This document shows positions 32,295-40,919 of a stretch of 47,185 nucleotides of DNA, piece after piece. The stretch is taken from positions 1 through 47,185 of the forward strand of contig JAHHSJ010000008.1 in NCBI GenBank assembly GCA_020025295.1, given 5' to 3'. A model generated the notes under the pieces. The model saw nothing but the letters and a program-made list of their open reading frames with translations. It had not been told where the DNA came from and did not search any database. The stretch's first letter is position 1. Each line of letters opens with the position of its first letter. This stretch comes from Oscillospiraceae bacterium (GTDB lineage Bacteria; Bacillota; Clostridia; Oscillospirales; Oscillospiraceae). Made by a program: the position numbers and the translations under genes.

Positions 32295-33341
32295 ATGAAC
32301 TCATATAACCGCACCGCTCACCATCGCTGCGCACTCATTCTGGCTGGGGGACACTCTCAGCGAATGGGAGTGGACAAAGCCCGGCTTTCCTTTCAGGGCA
32401 CTTCCCTTCTGGAACGAGCCGTCGCCTTTTGGCGCTGTTGCGATATGGAGCAGATCTATGTCTCCCTCGCTCCCGGTTCTGACCTTCCCCTCCCATCAGA
32501 TGTCACTCCAATTTATGATGTAATTCCCGACCGTGGGCCTCTGGGCGGACTGTACAGTGCCTTCCGCACCACCGACGCTCCCCTGCTTTGGATCAGCGGC
32601 GTGGATATGCCCTTTCTCTCCAAGGACGCCGTCCTGCCGGAACCTCAGAGGGATGCTGTGGTGTATCGCATGGACGGTAACCCTCAGCCGCTGTTCGGCG
32701 TCTACCGCCGCAGCATCTTGCCGCAGGTGGAACATATGCTCCAACAGGGCGACTGCCGCATGACAGGTCTGCTCCAACAGGTGGACACCGAGTGGGTGGA
32801 TGCACCCAACTCCTTCGCCCCGGTCTTTTTAAATTGGAACGCCCCGGAGGATATGCTCCGAAGCCTCGCCGGTTCGCCTCCGATGATTTCCGTGGCCGGT
32901 TGGTCCGGCACCGGGAAAACCACCTTTCTGGAACAGCTTATTCCGGCGCTCAAGCAGCGTGGTCTCCGGGTTGCGGTGGTAAAACACAGCCACCACCCGG
33001 CTCAGCCAGAGCGTCCGGATAAGGACACCGCCCGACTCCGTCGATCCGGCGCGGATGCGGTGCTGTTCTGGAATGGTCTCTTTCAGCCCAAAGCCATCCG
33101 TACTCAGCTGCCCGACACAGATCTTATTTTAGTGGAAGGCTTCAAATCGGAACCCATCCCCAAGCTGGCGCTGCACCGAATGGGAACGCCGGTCTATTCG
33201 CCGGAGGATACCACGGTGATTGCACATATTACCGACAAGCCGCTGGTCACATCCCGTCCCCAACTGGGCTGGAATCAGTCCGATCTATGTGCAGAGCAGC
33301 TCTGCTGCCTGTTTCAGCTCAAAAAGCAGTGCAAAGCTTAA
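32295..33341 (+). CDS. mobAB: MobA-MobB fusion: molybdenum cofactor guanylyltransferase plus GTP-binding partner
   Basis: A 348-residue fusion. Residues 10-190 are MobA, with LAGGHSQRMGVDKA (16-29) and GVDMPFL (102-108), which attaches GMP to molybdopterin. Residues 197-348 are MobB, with the P-loop GWSGTGKTT (202-210), VVKHSHH and LILVEGFK. The product would make the bis-MGD form for formate dehydrogenase or DMSO-reductase family enzymes. The AAAGGAGG site is strong. The last codons lie in a terminator shared with the convergent moe/moa operon. Confidence 0.95.
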   Translation: MNSYNRTAHHRCALILAGGHSQRMGVDKARLSFQGTSLLERAVAFWRCCDMEQIYVSLAPGSDLPLPSDVTPIYDVIPDRGPLGGLYSAFRTTDAPLLWISGVDMPFLSKDAVLPEPQRDAVVYRMDGNPQPLFGVYRRSILPQVEHMLQQGDCRMTGLLQQVDTEWVDAPNSFAPVFLNWNAPEDMLRSLAGSPPMISVAGWSGTGKTTFLEQLIPALKQRGLRVAVVKHSHHPAQPERPDKDTARLRRSGADAVLFWNGLFQPKAIRTQLPDTDLILVEGFKSEPIPKLALHRMGTPVYSPEDTTVIAHITDKPLVTSRPQLGWNQSDLCAEQLCCLFQLKKQCKA

Positions 33342-33365
33342 ATGCTTTGCACTGCTTTATTTTTC
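33321..33365. terminator. Bidirectional terminator at the junction of the two Moco operons
   Basis: A perfect 15-bp stem (33323-33337 with 33344-33358); the mobAB stop codon is in the loop and T or A runs flank both sides. Confidence 0.87.
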
Positions 33366-33803
33366 AGCTTTTTTGACAATCTCAAACGAATCTCCTGCCT
33401 GAACCCAGCCCTCTTGCAGCACGCGGAGGAAAATGCCCTCCCGGGGCATGACGCAGTCCCCGACCTGCTGCCGAATGGCGCAGTCAGCATGACACTCCTT
33501 GCCGATCTGGGTCACTTCTCCCAGTGCGCTGCCCAGTCGAAGAAGGGTACCCACCGGGAGATTTTTCAAGTCCATGCCCCGGGTGAGGATATTCTCCGCA
33601 AAGTCACCGGGATGCAGAACAAGATCCACCCGGCTCTGCATCTGCTCCACGCTTTCTGCCGCCAGCAGGCTCACCTGTCGATGCCAGTTTCCGGCGTGGG
33701 CATCCCCCTCGATGCCGTGACCGGGAATCAAATGAATCCGCTTCACCGGGTGCTTTGGGGTACCACGCACCTCACTGATGCAGACCGCCAACACCTCACC
33801 CAT
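33357..33803 (-). CDS. MOSC-domain protein
   Basis: A 148-residue single MOSC domain. GIEGDAHAG and the conserved Cys in GKECHADCAIRQQVGDCVMPREGIF are the family marks; such domains bind molybdopterin or handle sulfur for molybdenum enzymes. ATG 33803 overlaps the mog stop by 8 nt and has a GGAG site; an earlier start at 33854 would overlap mog more deeply. It is the last gene of the Moco operon. Confidence 0.9.
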   Translation of the reverse strand: MGEVLAVCISEVRGTPKHPVKRIHLIPGHGIEGDAHAGNWHRQVSLLAAESVEQMQSRVDLVLHPGDFAENILTRGMDLKNLPVGTLLRLGSALGEVTQIGKECHADCAIRQQVGDCVMPREGIFLRVLQEGWVQAGDSFEIVKKAEK

Positions 33804-34299
33804 GCTGCACTTCTCCACAATTTCCGCCTCGGCCCTGCAGTACATCCAGTCCATGCCCCAGTGCAGGCAGCACCGCCGCCAGATTTTCCACCGCCGCCTT
33901 GGGACTACCCGGCAAATTGATAATCAATGTGGTTCCTCTGATGCCTGCCACCCCCCGGGACAGACAGGCTCTGGGGGTGATTTGAAGGCTGGCATAACGC
34001 ATCGCCTCCGGAATGCCGGGGACTTCCCGATCCAACACCGCAAGCGTGGCTTCCGGCGTCACATCTCGCAAGGAAAGGCCTGTGCCGCCTGTGGTGACCA
34101 GCAAATCCACTTTACAGTTATCACAGCCATCCACCAGTGCTTTGGCAATCAATTCCTGCTCATCCGGCACGATTGCGGTATGGAAAACCTGATAGCCATG
34201 CTCCTCCAGCAGCTTTACCACCGCCGGTCCGGCGGTATCCGGGCGCAGCCCTGCGCTGCCCTGATCGCTCACGGTGAGCACCATCGCCTGATAGCTCAT
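33796..34299 (-). CDS. mog: Molybdopterin adenylyltransferase (Mog/MoaB type)
   Basis: Adenylylates molybdopterin ahead of metal insertion by MoeA. The 167-residue protein has LTVSDQGSAG at the N-terminus, the phosphate loop TTGGTGLSLRDVTPEAT (about 69-85) and LPGSPKA. It overlaps moaC by 4 nt and the MOSC gene by 8 nt. Confidence 0.94.
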   Translation of the reverse strand: MSYQAMVLTVSDQGSAGLRPDTAGPAVVKLLEEHGYQVFHTAIVPDEQELIAKALVDGCDNCKVDLLVTTGGTGLSLRDVTPEATLAVLDREVPGIPEAMRYASLQITPRACLSRGVAGIRGTTLIINLPGSPKAAVENLAAVLPALGHGLDVLQGRGGNCGEVQHG

Positions 34300-34784
34300 G
34301 CTTCCTCCGCCTTTCTCTCGTAGGTTCCGGACGCTCCGCCGGATTTGTGCAGCAGGCGGATGCGATCAATCACCATATCTCTTTGCACCGCCTTACACAT
34401 GTCATACACGGTCAGCGCCGCCGCACTGACGGCGGTGAGGGCTTCCATTTCCACCCCGGTCTGTCCCGTACAGGACACAGTGGCTTGAATTTCCACCCGG
34501 CAGGGGGCTTCCTCCAGTCGAAGCTCTACCTGCACCCCGGAAATCAAAATGGGATGGCACATGGGAATCAGCTCCGGCGTGCGCTTGGCGCCCATGATGC
34601 CGGCAATCTGCGCCACCGTCAGCACATCCCCTTTTTTACAGCCGCCGCTGCGAATCAGTCGGTAGGTTTCCTCGTTGATCCGCACCTCGCCGGCCGCGAC
34701 TGCCTCCCGGCGTGTCTCCGCTTTGGGCGAAACATCCACCATTCGGGCATTTCCATGCCCGTCAAAATGGGTAAAGTCCTTCAT
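34296..34784 (-). CDS. moaC: Cyclic pyranopterin monophosphate synthase
   Basis: Acts with MoaA to convert GTP-derived 3',8-cyclo-GTP to cPMP. The 162-residue protein has K67 in GAKRTPELIPMCHPI, with H77 in the same motif, and the VEMEALTAVSAAALTVYDMCKA segment. The N-terminus THFDGHGNARMVDVSPK is typical. Confidence 0.97.
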   Translation of the reverse strand: MKDFTHFDGHGNARMVDVSPKAETRREAVAAGEVRINEETYRLIRSGGCKKGDVLTVAQIAGIMGAKRTPELIPMCHPILISGVQVELRLEEAPCRVEIQATVSCTGQTGVEMEALTAVSAAALTVYDMCKAVQRDMVIDRIRLLHKSGGASGTYERKAEEA

Positions 34785-34788
34785 TTTC

Positions 34789-35733
34789 TCATCCTCCGAT
34801 GCGGTACATAGGCCTTCCTCCGGCAGAAGCCTGTCCCGGTTGAAACTCTGGACGGCGATCCGGTTTTTCGCCTATGGCGTCCCTTAATTTTCTCTGTAAC
34901 GCTTCTCCTGCAATCCCACGCAAGGAAATTTCCTTGTCGGAGTGCAAGCAGGGCTTCAGCGTTCCCTGTGCCGTCAGGCGCAGTCGATTGCAGTCACAGC
35001 AGAAGTCACAGCTGACAGGAGAGATCAATCCCACCCGTCCTACGCTCTCCGGCAGGCGGTACAACCGTGCCACGCCCTCGGTCTGCCCCATACGTTCCAG
35101 CTCCGGCACACGGCGCAGCACCTCCTCGCAGGGCAGATAGGCGTTTGCACCAAGCTCCGCACCCGGCCCTACGGGCATCAACTCAATAAACCGCACTTCC
35201 AGCGGCTGTTCTCGGGTCAACTGCACAAAGTCCTCGATTTCATCTTCATTGAAGCCGCCCATCAGCACTACATTCAACTTGACGGGAAATCCCACCGCTT
35301 GAGCGGCTTGTATCCCCCGCAGCACCGGAGCAAGCTGGCCTCCACGGGTCATCTCCCGGTATCGGTCTGCGTGGAGGGTGTCCAGACTGATGTTCAGTCG
35401 GTCGACTCCGGCTTTTTTCAGTTCTGCGGCATATCGTTCCAGCAACTGTCCGTTGGTGGTGAGGGCCAGTTCCTCAATTCCGGGAATCTGCCGCAAGTGG
35501 GCACACAAGGTGCAGATTCCCTCTCGCACCAGCGGTTCTCCCCCGGTAATGCGCAATTTCCGCACCCTAAGGGCTGCCGCCGCTTCGGCAATCTTCACGA
35601 TTTCCGTAAAGGACAACACATCCTCTGCCGGTTCTTGCTGTCCCGTGGGCATACAATAGCGGCAAGCCAGATTGCACCGGTCGGTCACCGAAATGCGGAG
35701 ATAGTCAATTTCTCTTCCGTACAAATCTTGCAT
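34789..35733 (-). CDS. moaA: GTP 3',8-cyclase (radical SAM)
   Basis: A radical SAM enzyme that starts Moco synthesis from GTP. Cluster cysteines C20, C24 and C27 (CNLACRYC) come first, then ITGGEPLVR; a second cluster is held by the C-terminal CCDCNRLRLTAQGTLKPC motif. The 314-residue length is slightly short. The start at 35733 (MQDLYGREIDYLRISVTDRC) has an AAGGA site and follows moeA by 5 nt; a longer frame to 36069 overlaps moeA and is rejected. Confidence 0.97.
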   Translation of the reverse strand: MQDLYGREIDYLRISVTDRCNLACRYCMPTGQQEPAEDVLSFTEIVKIAEAAAALRVRKLRITGGEPLVREGICTLCAHLRQIPGIEELALTTNGQLLERYAAELKKAGVDRLNISLDTLHADRYREMTRGGQLAPVLRGIQAAQAVGFPVKLNVVLMGGFNEDEIEDFVQLTREQPLEVRFIELMPVGPGAELGANAYLPCEEVLRRVPELERMGQTEGVARLYRLPESVGRVGLISPVSCDFCCDCNRLRLTAQGTLKPCLHSDKEISLRGIAGEALQRKLRDAIGEKPDRRPEFQPGQASAGGRPMYRIGG

Positions 35734-35738
35734 GGTCC

Positions 35739-36965
35739 TTATCCTTCCAGCGCAAGTACAGGAATGGAATCGCCTTTTTGCATCGGTCCGGCATTCGCCG
35801 GAAGGATTGCCATGCCGTTGCTGCCGGACAGGGCATGAATGGCTCCATTTCCCTGCTGCCGGGCCGGAGTAAACCAGAGCCGTCCCTCCTCGGTCCACAG
35901 CCGTCCCCGGAGCAAACGCTCCACCGGGCGTACCTTCGGATGGTCTTCGGACAGGCAGGCGGTCACCTCCTGCCACCCGGGTTGGGGATGTCCCTGCATT
36001 TTTCGCAGCACCGGGGCAACGACCGCATAAAAGCAGGTCATCGCCGACGCAGGGTTTCCTGAGAGACAAGTGACAAGGTTTTCTCCTTTGCAGGCAAAGC
36101 AGCTTTTTCCACCGGGCCGCAGGGCCAAATCTCCGCCCAACAAGGTGCAGCCAGCCGCCAACACGCCCGCCGGAGTGCGATCATAGTCCCCCACCGACAC
36201 ACCGCCGGTGGTCAGCACCAGATCACACCGCTGCAATCCCTCCGACACCGCCCGGGCAATCGCTTCCACATCATCCCCGGGAGAGCCGAGGTACTCCGGC
36301 TCACATCCCAGCAAATGTACCGCCGCCTCAAAGGCGGCTCGGTTCGCATTTGGAATTTTTCCAAATGCGGGTGCGGCGTCACCCTCCAGCAGCTCGCCGC
36401 CAATGGTGAGGATTCCTACCTTCGGAGCAGGATGCACCCAAACCTGAGCAATGCCCTGCGCTGCTAAACCGCCGCTCAAGCCAGCGTCTACCAGCTGTCC
36501 CGGCTCAGCCAGCACGGTTCCCTCTGACACATCCTCTCCCCGACAGATGACATTCTCCCCGGGGCGATAGGGTCGGTGCAGAGTGACCTGCGTTTCCGTA
36601 AAGGTGGTCTCTTCAAATTTGGTGATGCAATCTGCCCCCGGCGGAAGAGGGGCTCCGGTCAATACTTTGACCGCACTTCCTCGCTGCACCGTCTTTGTGG
36701 GACAGTGACCGGCTGGGATTTCCTCCAACACCGACAGCGTGACCGGCAACTCTTCTTTGGTGTCTGCGGCGCAGAAAGCATAGCCGTCATAAGGACTGCG
36801 ATCAAAGGCAGGCACATCCCACCGGGCGGTAACCGCCCGGGACAGGCGCTTTCCCACCGCCTGATTCAGCGGAACCAGCTGCTCCGGCAGCGGAGTTACC
36901 CGTTCCAATAGCCGATCCCGCATCTGCTTCCAGCTCAACTGCTCCTTCACCGCATATCCCTCCAT
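35739..36965 (-). CDS. moeA: Molybdopterin molybdenumtransferase
   Basis: Inserts molybdate into adenylylated molybdopterin. The 408-residue protein shows PAFDRSPYDGYA, VLTGAPLPPGADCI, the TTGGVSVGDYD loop and LSGNPASA. It is first in moeA-moaA-moaC-mog-MOSC. The start codon is preceded by a short CCGCT/AGCGG hairpin instead of a clear adjacent ribosome site; AAAGGA lies before the hairpin, which could bring it closer. Confidence 0.96.
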   Translation of the reverse strand: MEGYAVKEQLSWKQMRDRLLERVTPLPEQLVPLNQAVGKRLSRAVTARWDVPAFDRSPYDGYAFCAADTKEELPVTLSVLEEIPAGHCPTKTVQRGSAVKVLTGAPLPPGADCITKFEETTFTETQVTLHRPYRPGENVICRGEDVSEGTVLAEPGQLVDAGLSGGLAAQGIAQVWVHPAPKVGILTIGGELLEGDAAPAFGKIPNANRAAFEAAVHLLGCEPEYLGSPGDDVEAIARAVSEGLQRCDLVLTTGGVSVGDYDRTPAGVLAAGCTLLGGDLALRPGGKSCFACKGENLVTCLSGNPASAMTCFYAVVAPVLRKMQGHPQPGWQEVTACLSEDHPKVRPVERLLRGRLWTEEGRLWFTPARQQGNGAIHALSGSNGMAILPANAGPMQKGDSIPVLALEG

Positions 36966-37110
36966 GTTCCGCTGACAAGCGGTCCTTTTTCCCTGCTATT
37001 GCAATCTGTGAACAGGATTTTCCCTTCACAGAAAATTTGGCTTGTTTTTATCTTTTCACCGATTACAAGTGATGTTTCCTCTGTAAGGTTCGGCAACACA
37101 CCCTCAATCG
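36966..37110 (-). promoter_or_regulatory. Long structured leader of the moeA operon, possible riboswitch
   Basis: About 145 nt separate the predicted start site from the moeA ATG. The minus-strand RNA can pair CGATT (near 37105) with AATCG (near 37060), enclosing a GTG-TGTT / AACA-T-CAC stem, and downstream forms an 8-bp TCTGTGAA/TTCACAGA hairpin (37033-37005 region). Moco operons in other bacteria are often under the MOCO RNA motif; I cannot confirm a match to its consensus by eye. Confidence 0.4.
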
Positions 37111-37116
37111 ACTTTT

Positions 37117-37145
37117 ATTTTACCGTGCTTTTCTCCTCCCGTCAA
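37117..37145 (-). promoter_or_regulatory. Promoter for the moeA operon
   Basis: On the minus strand TTGACG (37140-37145) and TAAAAT (37117-37122) with a 17-nt spacer, downstream of the MATE terminator. Confidence 0.7.
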
Positions 37146-37166
37146 CACTGCGGCACTGCCCAGCAG

Positions 37167-37208
37167 CGTAAAAAGCGCCCCTCCGTGCATAGCACAGAGG
37201 GGCGCTTT
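37167..37208 (-). terminator. Terminator of the MATE gene
   Basis: A 12-bp plus 4-bp stem with one mismatch (37172-37188 with 37192-37208), ending in five T on the minus strand. Confidence 0.9.
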
Positions 37209-37219
37209 CGTAAGCTGGA

Positions 37220-38587
37220 TCAGACCAATGCCGAGCGGGTATTCGCTCGCTTTTGCAGAATCTTTTTGTTCTTAGTCAGGAACATATATACGCAGGCAGC
37301 AGGCCCGATGATGTCGGCGATGGCTTCGCTGAAGAAAATGGTGGATGCACCGAAGAACTGGGGCAAAATCACCATGGACAGGAAGTAAACCAACTTTCTG
37401 CCCAAAGACAGCGGTAGCGAAATCTGCACCTGTCCCAGCGCAGTGAACCCGTCCACCATGGCGTACTGAATCGCCATGGGTACCACCGCCAGCGTGACAA
37501 TGCGGATTCCTCGGCAGGCCTGAATCTTCATATCCGGGTCAAAGGTAAAGAGCGTGGTGAATGCCGGACCGGCTACACGGGCCAGCACAAACATGATGGC
37601 GCCATAGCCCATACAAAGAGCCAGAATATACTTCTGAGCCGCCAGCACACGGTCCGCACGGCGTGCGCCGAAGTTATAGCTGAGGATGCCCTGAGTGCCT
37701 CCGCTGATGCCGCTCATGGGCATGGTCACCACCAGCATAAAGCTCTGGACAATGGTATTGCAGGAAACCAATGCGTCACCCTCCGCTCCGCCGTAGTATT
37801 GGAGCAGACCGTTCATGGCGATGATTACCACGCTGTCCAGACCCACAATGGCAAAGGGGGTAAGGCCCATCTTCAAAATCTTCCGCATCAGCTCCAAGCT
37901 GTACGAACCAAAGGTCAGGGACACCTGTGCCTTTCTCAGCAAAAAGTGAATGACAAACACGGCGCTGCAGGCCTGACTGATGATGGTAGCCATTGCCGCA
38001 CCCCGGACCCCCATGTGGAACACAAAGATAAACAACGGGTCCAGCGCAATGTTCATCACAGCGCCCAAAATGACGGAGCACATACCCGTCTTGGCATAGC
38101 CCTGAGCGATGATGAACTGGTTCATGCCCGTAGACAGCAAAGCGAAAATCGAACCGCTGACATAAATCCTGAAGTAGGGTTCCGCATAGGCATAGGTGAT
38201 ATCGCTGGCGCCGAAGAGGTGGAGCAGCGGTTCACGCAGCAAAATGAAGATACCGCCCACTGCAACCGCCATGGCACAGAGCATCACGAAGCAATTTGCC
38301 ACAATACGGGACGCCCGCTCCTGCTTGCCCTCGCCCATGGTAATACCCATCAGCGGCGTACCGCCGATGCCAACCCAGAAGGCAAAGGCTCCGATCAGGG
38401 TCAGCGCCGGTCCACAGACACCCACTCCAGCCAGCGCAGTTGTGCCGACCTCCGGGATATTGCCCACGAAAATACGGTCCACAATACTGTAAAACACGCT
38501 GACAAACTGGGCCAGCATACTTGGAATCGCAATCCGAAGCACCAGACTGGAAACCTTGTCTCGGCCCAGATCATTTTCTACTTTCAT
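37220..38587 (-). CDS. MATE-family multidrug/Na+ efflux transporter
   Basis: A 455-residue inner-membrane antiporter with 12 predicted helices in two related halves. The first half has IPSMLAQFVSVFYSIVDRIFVG, the second GISGGTQGILSYNFGARR, both typical of the MepA/DinF branch. The start at 38587 has only a weak GAAAG site. It is divergent from the MacB-type efflux operon. Substrates cannot be predicted. Confidence 0.93.
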   Translation of the reverse strand: MKVENDLGRDKVSSLVLRIAIPSMLAQFVSVFYSIVDRIFVGNIPEVGTTALAGVGVCGPALTLIGAFAFWVGIGGTPLMGITMGEGKQERASRIVANCFVMLCAMAVAVGGIFILLREPLLHLFGASDITYAYAEPYFRIYVSGSIFALLSTGMNQFIIAQGYAKTGMCSVILGAVMNIALDPLFIFVFHMGVRGAAMATIISQACSAVFVIHFLLRKAQVSLTFGSYSLELMRKILKMGLTPFAIVGLDSVVIIAMNGLLQYYGGAEGDALVSCNTIVQSFMLVVTMPMSGISGGTQGILSYNFGARRADRVLAAQKYILALCMGYGAIMFVLARVAGPAFTTLFTFDPDMKIQACRGIRIVTLAVVPMAIQYAMVDGFTALGQVQISLPLSLGRKLVYFLSMVILPQFFGASTIFFSEAIADIIGPAACVYMFLTKNKKILQKRANTRSALV

Positions 38588-38624
38588 GCCAACACTTTCT
38601 TTCTCTCATCCGAAACCACGCAAT

Positions 38625-38651
38625 GAACCCCTGCCACAGGGCAGGGGCTTC
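38625..38651 (-). promoter_or_regulatory. Hairpin in the MATE leader
   Basis: An 8-bp GC-rich stem (38628-38635 with 38640-38647) extended by three pairs after a bulge, with a four-base loop, in the 5' leader of the MATE mRNA. It has no T tail; it may affect stability or translation. Confidence 0.4.
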
Positions 38652-38679
38652 GGCTCTTTTTTCTCACTTAGCACAGCCT

Positions 38680-38707
38680 ATTGTAACACAATTTTCGGGA
38701 ATGTAAA
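38680..38707 (-). promoter_or_regulatory. Promoter for the MATE gene
   Basis: On the minus strand TTTACA (38702-38707) and TACAAT (38680-38685) with a 16-nt spacer. Confidence 0.6.
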
Positions 38708-38819
38708 TGTATTTTTCTCACTTTTTCATAGTATTTATTCCTTACTTTCCTGTTCCGGCATTTCCGACAAAAAGAGGTCGTTTCTCGTTTGTAATATTGG
38801 TTTCAAATTGTTTACATCA

Positions 38820-38879
38820 CTTAATTATTGCTTAATTTTTGTAAATATGCTACTTTTCATCCCATTTATCCCGTATAAT
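38820..38879 (+). promoter_or_regulatory. Regulatory region of the efflux operon: direct repeats and -10
   Basis: TATAAT (38874-38879) is a good -10 but has no good -35, suggesting an activator. Upstream, CTTAATT is repeated at 38820-38826 and 38831-38837, an 11-bp period like the sites of OmpR-type response regulators. The remainder of the 326-nt gap 38588-38913 is AT-rich with no gene visible. Confidence 0.4.
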
Positions 38880-38913
38880 GGGCTCACATACAATACGATT
38901 GGAGGACCCGATT

Positions 38914-40212
38914 ATGAAAAAACGAATTCTCCCCCTTGTGATGGCACTATCCATGCTGTTCGTCCTCTGCTCCTGCGGCAAGACCGACACCGGTGTCAGC
39001 GTACAGCGTGTGGATCGCCTGACCGCAGCAGGGCAGGCCGGTGACCGCTTCGCCGGCATGGTGGTCAGTGAACATGTGGAGCAGATTCACAAGGACAGCA
39101 ATAAAACCGTGATGGAACTGTATGTCACGGAGGGACAGACCGTAGCCGCCGGAGATAAGCTTTTTTCTTATGACTCCGCCGCTTTGGAGCTGGAGGTGGA
39201 AAAGCAGCAGCTGGAGCTGGAAAAGCTCAAGCAGGAAAAATCTTCTCTGGTGGATCAGATTGCCGATCTGCAGAAGCAGCTCAGCGCCGCCCCTGACTCT
39301 GCCACCCGTGCCCGTCTGACTCTGGAAGTCAACACGCTGAAAACCAATCAGATGGAGAACGACTACCAGCTGGCCGCCAAGGAGAAGGAGCTGGAAACCC
39401 TCAAAGAAACCGCAGCCAACTCCGACATTCTCTCCCCCATTGACGGCACCATCCGCCAGATCAACGAGAACAGCGACGCTGGTGCTTACATCACCATTCA
39501 GCAGAGCGGCGCCTTTAAGGTCAAGGGCAGCATCAACGAGATGAGCTTGGGCAGCAAGCTCTCCGCCGGTGCTCGTGTCCGTGTGGTGTCCCGGATTGAC
39601 TCCAACCAGACTTGGATGGGCACGGTCACCTCGGTGGATATGAAGTCCAACACCCAGTCCGAGCAGAACAATATGGGCTCCGACTCCGGTTCCGATGCCG
39701 CAGCCATGACCACGTCCTCCTCCTATCCCTTCTATGTGGAGTTGGATGACACCGAAGGTCTGCTGCTGGGGCAGCATGTCTACATGGAAGTGGTCCCCGA
39801 GGGAACTCAGCCCGGCGTGTGGCTGCCCTCCAACTATCTCACCGAACTGAGTGAGGAAAGCGCCGCCGCTAAGGTGTGGGCCGACAACGGCAAGGGCAAG
39901 CTGGAGCAGCGTGCGGTTACGCTGGGCACCTTGGACGAAATGACCGGCTGCTACGAGATCCTCTCCGGTCTTGCCATGGAGGACTATGTCGCCGATCCTG
40001 CCGCCACCGGATGCCAGTCCGGCGCCCCGGTGATTTACCGCAACGATTCCGACTTCGGCGGCGATCCCGCTCTGACGGAGGACGATTTGTCCGATGCGGA
40101 CTTTGCCGAAGAGGAGGACTTCTCCGAGGACGATTCTCTCCCCGCAGACACGCTCCCCGAGGGTGAGGATGCCGTGGACGCAGCTTCCTCTGCATCCAGT
40201 TTGGGAGGCTGA
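38914..40212 (+). CDS. Lipoprotein efflux adaptor (HlyD/MacA-like)
   Basis: A 432-residue membrane-fusion-type adaptor. The signal peptide ends in a lipobox LCSC with Cys21. A coiled-coil hairpin (about 90-170) lies between two halves of a barrel-sandwich (LYVTEGQTVAAGDKLFSYD and SPIDGTIRQI). The last 50 or so residues are strongly acidic, low in complexity, and rich in Asp, Glu and Ser. ATG 38914 has GGAGG at 9 nt. It is first in adaptor-ATPase-adaptor-permease and 2 nt before the ATPase gene. Confidence 0.85.
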   Translation: MKKRILPLVMALSMLFVLCSCGKTDTGVSVQRVDRLTAAGQAGDRFAGMVVSEHVEQIHKDSNKTVMELYVTEGQTVAAGDKLFSYDSAALELEVEKQQLELEKLKQEKSSLVDQIADLQKQLSAAPDSATRARLTLEVNTLKTNQMENDYQLAAKEKELETLKETAANSDILSPIDGTIRQINENSDAGAYITIQQSGAFKVKGSINEMSLGSKLSAGARVRVVSRIDSNQTWMGTVTSVDMKSNTQSEQNNMGSDSGSDAAAMTTSSSYPFYVELDDTEGLLLGQHVYMEVVPEGTQPGVWLPSNYLTELSEESAAAKVWADNGKGKLEQRAVTLGTLDEMTGCYEILSGLAMEDYVADPAATGCQSGAPVIYRNDSDFGGDPALTEDDLSDADFAEEEDFSEDDSLPADTLPEGEDAVDAASSASSLGG

Positions 40213-40214
40213 CT

Positions 40215-40919
40215 ATGATCCTGGAACTGAATCATGTCTATAAAGACTACATCCGCGGCAAAAATCAGGTTTCTGTGCTGAAGGACATTTGCATGGAAGT
40301 GGAGCAGGGTGACTACATCGCCATCATGGGTCCCTCCGGTTCCGGCAAGACCACCCTCATGAATCTGATTGGCTGTCTGGATGTGCCTACCAAGGGCGAA
40401 TACCATCTGGCAGGCAAGGACATCGGCACGCTGGACGACAACGCCTTAGCCGACATCCGGAACAAGTATCTGGGATTTGTGTTCCAGAACTTCTATCTGC
40501 TGCCCAAAATGACCGCACTGGACAATGTGGCTCTGCCTCTGCTCTATGCCGGCGTCCCTCAGAAGGAACGCCGTGCCCGGGCTGCCGAGGCACTCACCGC
40601 CGTGGGACTGGGGGATCGTGTCAACTTCCTCCCCAACCAGCTTTCCGGCGGTCAGTGCCAGCGTGTGGCCATCGCCCGGGCCATGGTGGGCAATCCCCAG
40701 CTGCTGCTGGCTGACGAGCCCACCGGCGCACTGGACACCGCAGCCGGCAATCAGATCATGGAGATTTTCCAGAAGCTCAGCGATCAGGGCATGACTATTA
40801 TCATGATTACCCACGAACCGTCCATCGCCGAATGTGCCAAGAAGATTTACCACATCCGAGATGGTCAGCTGATTACCGATGCGGAGCACAAGGAGGTGCA
40901 CGGCAATGAAACAATCTAA
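40215..40919 (+). CDS. MacB/LolD-type ABC transporter ATP-binding protein
   Basis: A 234-residue ATPase with Walker A GPSGSGKT (39-46), VFQNFYLLPKMTALDNV, signature LSGGQCQRVAIARAM (the usual third Gln replaced by Cys), Walker B LLLADEPTGALD and the H-loop ITHEP. It drives a mechanotransmission-type exporter of drugs, peptides or lipoproteins. It overlaps the next adaptor gene by 14 nt. Confidence 0.95.
   Translation: MILELNHVYKDYIRGKNQVSVLKDICMEVEQGDYIAIMGPSGSGKTTLMNLIGCLDVPTKGEYHLAGKDIGTLDDNALADIRNKYLGFVFQNFYLLPKMTALDNVALPLLYAGVPQKERRARAAEALTAVGLGDRVNFLPNQLSGGQCQRVAIARAMVGNPQLLLADEPTGALDTAAGNQIMEIFQKLSDQGMTIIMITHEPSIAECAKKIYHIRDGQLITDAEHKEVHGNETI

Noticed and set aside
35734..36069. Extended start for moaA
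   Set aside because: It overlaps moeA by over 300 nt, has no family similarity there, and a good ribosome site precedes 35733.
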